Source: Pseudomonadota bacterium (GTDB taxonomy: Bacteria > Pseudomonadota > Gammaproteobacteria > Ga0077536). Taken from it: 64,000 nt of DNA. Positions 57,757-64,000 of the stretch are shown in pieces. Below the pieces are notes generated by a model. That model saw only the letters and a list, made by a program, of their open reading frames with translations. It had not been told where the DNA came from and ran no database searches. The stretch is taken from NCBI GenBank assembly GCA_016719885.1, contig JADJYF010000005.1, positions 1 through 64,000 on the forward strand, given 5' to 3'. A program made the position numbers and the translations under genes. Numbering within the stretch: the stretch's first letter is position 1; each line of letters opens with the position of its first letter.

Positions 57757-59109
57757 ATGACGGCGACCGATACCATCGCCGCCATTGCCACCGCGCCGGG
57801 CCGCGGCGCCCTCGGTGTGATCCGCGCATCGGGGCCCGCCGTGCCAGCGCTGCTGCAAGCGCTGGTCGGCGCCCTGCCGCCCGCCCGCCAAGCGAGTTAT
57901 CGCGCTTTCAATGGCGTGGACGGCGCGCCGCTCGATGCGGGCCTCGTCATCTACTTCCCCGCGCCAGCGTCCTATACCGGCGAACACGTCTGCGAACTGC
58001 ACAGCCACGGCAACCCCGTGCTGCTCCACGCGCTGCTGCAGGCCTTGTGCGGTCTCGGCGCCCGCCTGGCGCGCCCGGGCGAATTCTCCGAGCGTGCGTA
58101 CCGTAACGGCAAACTCGATCTCGCCCAGGCCGAAGCGGTCGCCGATCTCATCGAAAGCCGCTCCCTGCGCGCCGCGCGCTCGGCCTTGCGCACGCTGAAG
58201 GGCGAGTTTTCAACCCGCATCCACGCACTCGTCGATGAAATGACGCGATGCCGTGTGGCTTTCGAGGGCGCCATCGATTTCCCCGACGACATCCCGGGCG
58301 ACATACTCGCCGCCGCCGAATATCCGCGCATCGATGCGCTGCGTAACGCCATCGGCACCCTGCTCGTGAGCGCGCAGCAAGGCGCGAAGCTCAATCTCGG
58401 CGCGACCGTCGCGATCGTCGGCGCGCCCAACACCGGCAAGTCGACCTTGCTCAATCGCCTGGCGCGCGCGGACAAGGCCATCGTCAGTGCCATCCCCGGC
58501 ACCACCCGCGACATCATTGAAATCGATACCTTGATTCGCGACGTGCCGGTACGCCTGTGCGACACCGCCGGCTTGCGCGAGACTCATGACCCCATCGAAC
58601 GCGAAGGCATACGCCGCGCCAACGAGGTGATGAGCAGCGCCGACCTGGTGTTGCTCATGACCGATCATCCCGAGCCCGCGAGCATCGATGCGCTGTACAT
58701 CGAACTTGGCCAGGCGCCGCCGCCCGATACCCGCGTGCTCGTCGTGCACAACAAAATCGATACGCGCGGCGCACCCGCGGCACGCTGCCAGGCGGAAGGC
58801 GGCGACCACATCTTTATCTCCGCCAAAGACGGCACGGGCCTGGACCTGTTGCTGGAAACCCTGGCCGAGCTGCTCGATGTCGAGAGCACCGAAGAGAACG
58901 AATTCGTGGCCCGCGCCCGCCATGTCGCCGCCCTGGAACTCGCTCGCGGCGAACTTCTTCCCCTTGACCTCGATCTTGCACGCCACGCCCCGGAGCTGAC
59001 GGCCGAAGGACTGCGCCGCGCCGCCGACGCGCTGCATTCGATCGTTGGCGGTGGCGGCAGTGAAGCGCTATTGGGAGAGATCTTCTCGCGCTTCTGCATC
59101 GGCAAGTGA
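57757..59109 (+). CDS. mnmE: tRNA modification GTPase MnmE
   Basis: A 450-residue GTPase that with MnmG makes the 5-carboxymethylaminomethyl group on wobble uridine. The folate-binding N-terminus has DTIAAIATAPGRGALGVIRASG. The G domain has G1 VGAPNTGKSTLLNRL near 222, G2 region IPGTTRDIIE, G3 DTAGLRET near 268 and G4 HNKID near 330. The C-terminus ends FCIGK, with the catalytic Cys. It lies 10 bp after yidC, and its stop overlaps the next gene (TGATG). Confidence 0.97.
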   Translation: MTATDTIAAIATAPGRGALGVIRASGPAVPALLQALVGALPPARQASYRAFNGVDGAPLDAGLVIYFPAPASYTGEHVCELHSHGNPVLLHALLQALCGLGARLARPGEFSERAYRNGKLDLAQAEAVADLIESRSLRAARSALRTLKGEFSTRIHALVDEMTRCRVAFEGAIDFPDDIPGDILAAAEYPRIDALRNAIGTLLVSAQQGAKLNLGATVAIVGAPNTGKSTLLNRLARADKAIVSAIPGTTRDIIEIDTLIRDVPVRLCDTAGLRETHDPIEREGIRRANEVMSSADLVLLMTDHPEPASIDALYIELGQAPPPDTRVLVVHNKIDTRGAPAARCQAEGGDHIFISAKDGTGLDLLLETLAELLDVESTEENEFVARARHVAALELARGELLPLDLDLARHAPELTAEGLRRAADALHSIVGGGGSEALLGEIFSRFCIGK

Positions 59110-60050
59110 TGACGCACCCATCCGCCGAAGCCCAGCGCCTGCTGGTCGTCACGCTCAGCAATATCGGCGACGTGGTCATGACCACGCCGCTGTTCGAAGC
59201 GCTGGCCACGACTTACCCCGGCACGCTCATCGACGTGTTCGCCGATCCCCGCTCTGCCGCCTTGCTCGCGCCGGCGCCCTATGTCGGCGAGATCTTTCTC
59301 TACAACAAGCGCGCCGGCTGGCGCGCGCGCGGCGCACTGCTGCGCGCGTTACGTCGACGTCGTTACCGTGTGGTCGTCGATTTGCGCAGTCCCATCCTGG
59401 CCTACCTGCTGCGCGCTGATCTGCGTTTGCGTAAACCCCATCAACGCATCGAAGGTTGCCACGCGGTGGAAGAACACTTCGCCGCCCTGCGACCCTTGCT
59501 GGGTGACGAGGCGCCTCCGCCCTGTCGTCTGTACCTTGCCCGCGAACACCGCGAGGCCGCCGAACAACTGCTGGCGACGCTGCCCGGCCGCAGTTGGTTG
59601 GCCATTGCGCCCGGCGCCAACTGGCCCGGCAAAAAATGGCCACGTCATCATTACCGTACCCTGCTGCAGTTGGCGGCGACGCATTTCGATGGCGCTATCC
59701 TGCTCGGCTCGGCGCAGGACTGCGCTGACGTCCTGGCGCTCGAAGGCGTGTCGCTGCCGACGCTCAACTGCGTGGGCAAGACCAGTCTCGGCAGCGCCGC
59801 CGCGCTGCTGGCGCGCGCGCGCGCCTTCGTTGGCAACGACTCCGGGCTCGGCCACATGGCGGCGGCCATGAATACACCTAGCCTCACGGTATTTGGCCCC
59901 GGCCAACCACAACGCTATCGACCGTGGGGTGCGCACGCGCATACCGTGCTCGCGCCCAACGAGGACCTCGAGGCGCTGACGCCTGAAGTGGTGTGGCGGG
60001 CCTTGCAAGACCTGGTTGAAGAAACGCGGGACCACACTCCATGCGCATAG
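59109..60050 (+). CDS. Glycosyltransferase family 9 (heptosyltransferase-like)
   Basis: A 313-residue GT-B enzyme. VVTLSNIGDVVMTTPLFEAL near residue 15 replaces the usual SxxGDxV motif of heptosyltransferases. IAPGANWPGKKWP near 165 and FVGNDSGLGHMAAAMNTPSLTVFGP near 235-260 are the ADP-heptose site signatures. It probably acts in lipopolysaccharide core assembly at the cytoplasmic face of the inner membrane. The ATG at 59109 overlaps the mnmE stop; a GTG lies one codon upstream. It overlaps the next glycosyltransferase by 10 bp. Confidence 0.88.
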   Translation: MTHPSAEAQRLLVVTLSNIGDVVMTTPLFEALATTYPGTLIDVFADPRSAALLAPAPYVGEIFLYNKRAGWRARGALLRALRRRRYRVVVDLRSPILAYLLRADLRLRKPHQRIEGCHAVEEHFAALRPLLGDEAPPPCRLYLAREHREAAEQLLATLPGRSWLAIAPGANWPGKKWPRHHYRTLLQLAATHFDGAILLGSAQDCADVLALEGVSLPTLNCVGKTSLGSAAALLARARAFVGNDSGLGHMAAAMNTPSLTVFGPGQPQRYRPWGAHAHTVLAPNEDLEALTPEVVWRALQDLVEETRDHTPCA

Positions 60051-61099
60051 CCCACATCATGTTGGCGCGTGGCTTCGGCGGCGCGGAACGATTTTTCGTC
60101 GATATGGCGCGGGCCCTTGCTGAGCGTGGCCACTCGGTGCTGGCGCTGGGCGACGCGCGTGGCGTCGCGCTGTCGCATCTGCAAGCTCACGCCAATGTCG
60201 AATGCGTGGCGGTGCGTTGCCACGGCAATTGGGACGTTTTCGCGCGGCGCGCCATCGCTCGCCATCTCCAGGCGTTTGCGCCCGCCATCGTGCAGTGTCA
60301 TCTCGCGCGCGCCGCGCTGCTCGGTGGTCAGGCCGCCCACGCCGACGGTCTGCCCACCATCGCCAAAACCCACAACCTGGTCGACGCCAAGTACTACCGC
60401 GACATCGATGCCCTGGTGCCGACCACCCACGCGCAAGCAGCGCATCTCGCGGCGCAAGGCATCAGCGCCGCGCGCATCCACAAGATCCCAAACTTTTCGG
60501 CCATGGCGCCGATCGCCGCGGTGGACCGTGTCGCGTCGCGTCCCTGGATCATCAAGAGCGCCGGCCGCCTGGTACCGAAGAAGGGCTACGCGGCGCTGCT
60601 CGATGCATTCGCGCGCCTCCTGAAGGACGGCGTCGACGCGCGCCTGGTACTCGGCGGTGACGGACCGGAAGCTTCGCGTCTGCAAACCCAAGCCTCGCGA
60701 CTGGGGATCGCCGAGCGCGTCACGTTCGCGGGATGGATAGACGACGTTGCAGGATTTCTCGGCGATGCCCACCTGTTCGTGCTGCCGTCCCACGACGAAC
60801 CCTTCGGCATCGTGGTACTGGAAGCCATGGCGCGCGGCATTCCGATAGTCACCACGCCCACCGTGGGACCGCGCGAGATCCTGGATGACGACAGCGCCTG
60901 CTTCGCGGCCCGTGACGATGCCGCGGCCCTGCATGTCGCCGTGTCGCAATCGCTCGGCGACTATGCCCGCGCCTGCGCACGCGCCGCCACCGCGCTGGCG
61001 ATCTTCCGCGATCTCTACAGCACCGAGGTGGTGCTTGCGCGCTATCTCGACCTATATTCCGCGCTCATCGCCGAGCACCCCCGCCGCAGCCAGACGTGA
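60041..61099 (+). CDS. Glycosyltransferase family 4
   Basis: A 352-residue GT-B retaining glycosyltransferase. The N-terminal acceptor domain begins RIAHIMLARGFGGAERFFVDMARAL, where the GGAE loop is typical. The donor domain has IKSAGRLVPKKGYAALLDAFA near residue 170, LGGDGPEASRL near 205 and FVLPSHDEPFGIVVLEAMARG near 245, carrying the EX7E motif. Donor and acceptor sugars are unknown. It overlaps the upstream GT9 gene and its last 48 bp overlap the 3' end of the opposite-strand GT9 gene. Confidence 0.88.
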   Translation: MRIAHIMLARGFGGAERFFVDMARALAERGHSVLALGDARGVALSHLQAHANVECVAVRCHGNWDVFARRAIARHLQAFAPAIVQCHLARAALLGGQAAHADGLPTIAKTHNLVDAKYYRDIDALVPTTHAQAAHLAAQGISAARIHKIPNFSAMAPIAAVDRVASRPWIIKSAGRLVPKKGYAALLDAFARLLKDGVDARLVLGGDGPEASRLQTQASRLGIAERVTFAGWIDDVAGFLGDAHLFVLPSHDEPFGIVVLEAMARGIPIVTTPTVGPREILDDDSACFAARDDAAALHVAVSQSLGDYARACARAATALAIFRDLYSTEVVLARYLDLYSALIAEHPRRSQT

Positions 61100-62008
61100 C
61101 CACACCGCGTCGACGCTGAGCGCGGCGAGGTTCGAATCATGCGCATCGCAGGCGATCACATGCTGCGCCTGGCCGAGCGCATGGTTGCGCCGCCAGTCGC
61201 TGGGTCCGAACAGACCGAACACCGGAATGCCGGCCGCCGACAGCGCATGCATGGGCCCCGAATCGTTGGTCACGGCAAAGCGCGCGTGGCGCCCGAGTTC
61301 CGCCAGCGCCGCGATGTCGAAGGCGCCCGTCGCATCGATGCCGCCGACGCGCGCAAGCTCGCGATTACGCTCACGGTCCGGCTCGGCGCCCAAGCACACC
61401 ACCTGCATGCCCTGCGCGACCAGCCGCGCGGCAAGGCCGGCAAAATGCGGCCAGATCTTTTCCGGGCGTGTCGCACTCGCGCCCGCATGCAGCAATACGC
61501 GCCGCGCAACGGCGCCCGGATGCGCCGCGCACCAGGCCGCCACCCGCGCGCGCGTGGCATAGTCAGCGGGCAGGCACGGCCGTGTGTCGATGTCATGGAT
61601 GCCGGCGCTCGCCAGCACCGCGCGCATGCGCTCGAAGATATGACTCTGGCCGCGCCACGCGTCCGCCGGATGATGGGTGTAGGGATAGCGATTGTGGTTG
61701 CCGACCCGCTCGCGGGTGCCGGACAATGCGCACCACACGCCGGTGCGATCGTTGGCCTGCAGATCGTAAATGCGGTCGAAACGCATTGCGCGCAGCCATG
61801 TCACTACCTCGAGATTATTGCGCCAGCCGCGGCGGGCCACGCTCTTCACCCGGTAGCGGCGCCAGTCGGCAAACAGTGGCGCAAAGGCCGGCGTGGTCAT
61901 GAGCGTGAGTTCGTCATCGAGGTGGTGGCGCGCGATGGCCGCCAGCAAGGGCGTGGCCATCACCACGTCACCGAGCGCGCCGAGTTTGATCACCAGCACC
62001 TTGCCCAC
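61052..62008 (-). CDS. Glycosyltransferase family 9 (heptosyltransferase-like), opposite strand
   Basis: A 318-residue GT-B enzyme. VLVIKLGALGDVVMATPLLAAIARHH at the N-terminus, VLLHAGASATRPEKIWP near 180 and FAVTNDSGPMHALSAAGIPVFGLFGPSDW near 255 are heptosyltransferase signatures. The start is taken as the GTG at 62008, where family similarity begins; a longer frame to 62170 would run through the divergent sulfotransferase gene. Its 3' end overlaps the convergent GT4 gene by 48 bp. A role in LPS core synthesis is inferred from the family. Confidence 0.86.
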   Translation of the reverse strand: MGKVLVIKLGALGDVVMATPLLAAIARHHLDDELTLMTTPAFAPLFADWRRYRVKSVARRGWRNNLEVVTWLRAMRFDRIYDLQANDRTGVWCALSGTRERVGNHNRYPYTHHPADAWRGQSHIFERMRAVLASAGIHDIDTRPCLPADYATRARVAAWCAAHPGAVARRVLLHAGASATRPEKIWPHFAGLAARLVAQGMQVVCLGAEPDRERNRELARVGGIDATGAFDIAALAELGRHARFAVTNDSGPMHALSAAGIPVFGLFGPSDWRRNHALGQAQHVIACDAHDSNLAALSVDAVWSRLAAAGVLGDERGI

Positions 62009-62038
62009 TATGTCGACACCCGCTCCACGGTCCTGCTC

Positions 62039-62872
62039 ATGACGCCAAGTTTGCAACAGATCCTGGGATTTCATTTCCACGCCTGGCGCCGTGGTCTCGG
62101 CAACTTCGCGCTCCTGAGCCAGCGTCACTGCGTCGGCCAGATCGCGAGCATGCACCAGTCCGGTACCCACTGGCTGAAGTTCATGCTGGCCAATGCCCTA
62201 TCTTACCAATACGGTACGCCGCCCCCGGCCTACAACCACGCCAATGACATCATCGGCGGCCCCAAGGACCCGATCGTCTACCCGGAGCTGCCGCGCCTTA
62301 TCAGCAGCCATTCGATGCCGCATCCGCTGCTGACCCATGCCTGCATGCAACGCCGCTTCGGGCTGCCGAAATACCTGGTGCTGGTGCGCGACCTGCGCGC
62401 CTCGCTGGCGTCGAACTACGTGAAATGGCGGCAACGTTACGGCGTCGATTTCTCCACCTACGTGCGCGGCGACGTGCGCGGGCGCGCCTACAACAGTGAC
62501 CTGTGGTGGACGCTGCGCTTTCTGAACGCGTGGGGAGATGCCGCTGCCCGCGCGCCGCATAACGTGATGGTGCTGCGTTACGAAGACCTGCAGGCCGCGA
62601 CCACCAATGAACTCGCACGTGTCGTCGCCTTCTTCGCGCTCGAGCTGTCGAGCGACGCTATCGGACATGGTGTCGCCCAGTCGGATAAACGCAGCATGGC
62701 GGCACGCGACGACCCGCGGCGGCCGCCGGGCGCAGTGCGCGTGGACGGCGAGCAGGCGCAGCCCGGCTACAGCATGGACGACCACGCTTTCATCGCGGCC
62801 GCCACGCGCCGCTGCCTGCGCCATCACTTCGGTTACGACTACGCGCGTCCCTGGCTCGCGACCTCGGCGTAG
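62039..62872 (+). CDS. Sulfotransferase-like protein
   Basis: A 277-residue protein. IASMHQSGTHWLKFMLANAL near residue 32 matches the 5'-phosphosulfate loop (SGTxWL) of PAPS-dependent sulfotransferases, and KYLVLVRDLRASLASNYVKWRQRYG near 110 matches the 3'-phosphate motif (RDxxxSxxxxxxx). MVLRYEDLQAATTNELARVVAFF near 180 is a further family segment. It would move sulfate from PAPS to a glycan or lipid. Its ATG is 30 bp from the divergent GT9 start. It lies among four glycosyltransferases, so a surface glycan is the likely acceptor. Its 3' end overlaps the next gene by 34 bp. Confidence 0.82.
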   Translation: MTPSLQQILGFHFHAWRRGLGNFALLSQRHCVGQIASMHQSGTHWLKFMLANALSYQYGTPPPAYNHANDIIGGPKDPIVYPELPRLISSHSMPHPLLTHACMQRRFGLPKYLVLVRDLRASLASNYVKWRQRYGVDFSTYVRGDVRGRAYNSDLWWTLRFLNAWGDAAARAPHNVMVLRYEDLQAATTNELARVVAFFALELSSDAIGHGVAQSDKRSMAARDDPRRPPGAVRVDGEQAQPGYSMDDHAFIAAATRRCLRHHFGYDYARPWLATSA

Positions 62873-63963
62873 ACCGCGAGCGTCGCACGCTGCAGCGCTT
62901 CGACCGTGTAAGGATGCTCGCGCGGCACGGGCTTAGGATCGGCGAGCAGCGCGGCAACGCGATCGGCGGCGGCGCCCACATCGCCCTTCGGCACCAGGCC
63001 GTGCGGGAAACAGTGGCTGAGGATCTCCGCCGTGCCGCCATAGTCGTAACCCACCACCGGCGTGCCGACACTCAGGGCTTCGATGGTGGTGCGGCCGAAG
63101 GCCTCCGGCTCGGTGGTGAGCGAACAGGCGATGGTCGAGACAGCCAGCAATTCGCGCAGATCGCTGCGCTGCCCGAGGAAACTCACGTCGTCGTTCAGGC
63201 CCAGGGCCGCCACGCGTGCGCGCAATTCGTCTTCGAACGCACGTTTGCGCGGATGGGCGGCGCCGGCAATGAGACCGTGCACCGCCAGCCCGCGCTGGCG
63301 CAGCAGCGCCATCATCTCGATGAAATCGAGCTGGCCTTTCCAGCGCGTCAGGCGTGCCGGCAGGATCAGCAGCGCGCGGCCCGCGAGCGCGCCGTACTGC
63401 GCCCGCCATGCCGCCATCCACGTCGCGTCGGGTTTGAAATCGTAACTGTAGAGCGCGCGATCGACGCCGCGCGGAATGACGGTGATGCGCGCCTTATCGA
63501 CCTCGGCATAGTTGCGCGTGACATAGTCGCGGATGAAATCCGAAATCGCGATGACGCGCGTGCCGCTGACCATGATGCGTGAATAGCGATTGACGCTGTA
63601 GGGCCCGTGCACGGTCGTCACCCACGCCGGACGATGCGACGCCGGCAGAGCGCGCAGCGCGAGGTAGCCTATCCACGCCGGCAGGCGTGAACGCGCGTGC
63701 ACCACGTCGACGCCATGTTCCAATATCAAGCCGCGCAGCTTGCCGATCAAACGCAGGGTCGACAGGCGCTTCTCGCCGATCGCAAGCGTCAGGTGCTCGG
63801 CGCCGCAGGCCTCGAGTTCCGGCACCAAGCGGCCGCCCGCGCTCACCACCAGCGCGCGATGGCCGGCCGCCACCAGCGCCTCGGCAATCTGGATGGTGCC
63901 TCGCTCCACGCCGCCGACATCGAGCTGCGGCAGCAACTGCATGACTGTCAGCCGGCGCGTCAT
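62839..63963 (-). CDS. Glycosyltransferase family 4, opposite strand
   Basis: A 374-residue GT-B enzyme. The acceptor domain begins LTVMQLLPQLDVGGVERGTIQIAEAL and has VVHARSRLPAWIGYLA near 90. The donor domain has LLILPARLTRWKGQLDFIEMMALL near 205, FLGQRSDLRELLAVSTIACSLTTEPEAFGRTTIEALSVGTPVVGYDYGG in pattern near 270-315 with the EX7E residues. It resembles LPS or capsule GT4 enzymes; the sugar is unknown. The start at 63963 overlaps the stop of an upstream partial frame (ATGA). It converges with the sulfotransferase gene, overlapping by 34 bp. Confidence 0.87.
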   Translation of the reverse strand: MTRRLTVMQLLPQLDVGGVERGTIQIAEALVAAGHRALVVSAGGRLVPELEACGAEHLTLAIGEKRLSTLRLIGKLRGLILEHGVDVVHARSRLPAWIGYLALRALPASHRPAWVTTVHGPYSVNRYSRIMVSGTRVIAISDFIRDYVTRNYAEVDKARITVIPRGVDRALYSYDFKPDATWMAAWRAQYGALAGRALLILPARLTRWKGQLDFIEMMALLRQRGLAVHGLIAGAAHPRKRAFEDELRARVAALGLNDDVSFLGQRSDLRELLAVSTIACSLTTEPEAFGRTTIEALSVGTPVVGYDYGGTAEILSHCFPHGLVPKGDVGAAADRVAALLADPKPVPREHPYTVEALQRATLAVYAEVASQGRA

Positions 63964-64000
63964 GACGGCGTGACCGCCAGCGGCCAGCGCGCGAGGATGA
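63960..64000 (-). CDS. C-terminal end of an upstream gene cut by the window edge
   Basis: The last 13 codons of a minus-strand frame read ILARWPLAVTPS, with the stop TGA sharing bases with the start of the GT4 gene at 63963 (ATGA overlap). Such overlaps are common between the genes of this cluster, which is the only support. Too little is visible to identify it. Confidence 0.35.
   Translation of the reverse strand, partial: ILARWPLAVTPS

Noticed and set aside
1..64000. CRISPR arrays, tRNA or rRNA genes, prophage
   Set aside because: No regularly spaced direct repeats, no cloverleaf with a CCA-end pattern and no phage structural genes were seen by eye. A tRNAscan or covariance search would be needed to exclude small RNAs.

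Overview
The window is a 64-kb, GC-rich, gene-dense chromosomal segment from a gammaproteobacterium. Gene content and neighbourhoods (pilT-pilU, yggS-proC-yggT, metXW, coaBC-algC-argB, coaD-fdx-ggt-mutM, ftsY-rpoH, an aa3 oxidase cluster, bioBFCD, gyrB-recF-dnaN-dnaA / rpmH-rnpA-yidC-mnmE) match the origin-proximal gene sets of Pseudomonas-like and Chromatiales/Xanthomonadales-like bacteria. Several details (metX+metW, missing companion genes, a VPLP-type sorting tail, CIRCE before rpoH) argue against Pseudomonas itself. I cannot name the genus.

Layout. 1-2677 is accessory DNA: two complete integron attC sites, part of a third, a cassette encoding a secreted VPLP-CTERM protein, and an IS30-family insertion. 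No integrase is seen. 2928-6283 holds three PilT/PilU retraction ATPases in a row. 6472-13329 holds the PLP-homeostasis/proline cluster (yggS-proC-yggT-yggU), metXW, xthA, pyrE and a secreted coiled-coil protein. 13351-20014 holds slmA, argB, algC, coaBC, radC, rpmB and rpmG. 20174-29545 holds a fatty-acid desaturase, an orphan hydantoinase/oxoprolinase subunit, a three-gene Gld-type ABC system, mutM, ggt and a ferredoxin. 29564-35460 holds coaD, rsmD, an active/inactive M16 peptidase pair, ftsY and rpoH; rpoH carries a perfect CIRCE operator and a reading-frame break. 35470-43933 holds haem A synthesis and the cytochrome c oxidase genes. 44094-49102 holds a DUF2244 protein, bioB-F-C-D and a frame-broken comF. 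49110-59109 is the replication-origin core (gyrB, recF, dnaN, dnaA, rpmH, rnpA, yidC, mnmE), with a likely oriC between dnaA and dnaN. 59109-64000 is a surface-glycan cluster of four glycosyltransferases and a sulfotransferase.

Four REPIN-like inverted repeats (8940, 10877, 20086, 27501) lie between genes, three of them between convergent genes. Several canonical operon members are absent from their expected slots: dut, ftsE/ftsX, bioH and yidD. Three conserved genes (rpoH, comF, and possibly rnpA) appear to be off by one base, so indel errors in the sequence must be considered before any biology is built on them. The most novel-looking material is the integron remnant with its exosortase-type cargo, the HrcA-type operator on the sigma-32 gene, and the sulfotransferase/glycosyltransferase cluster.
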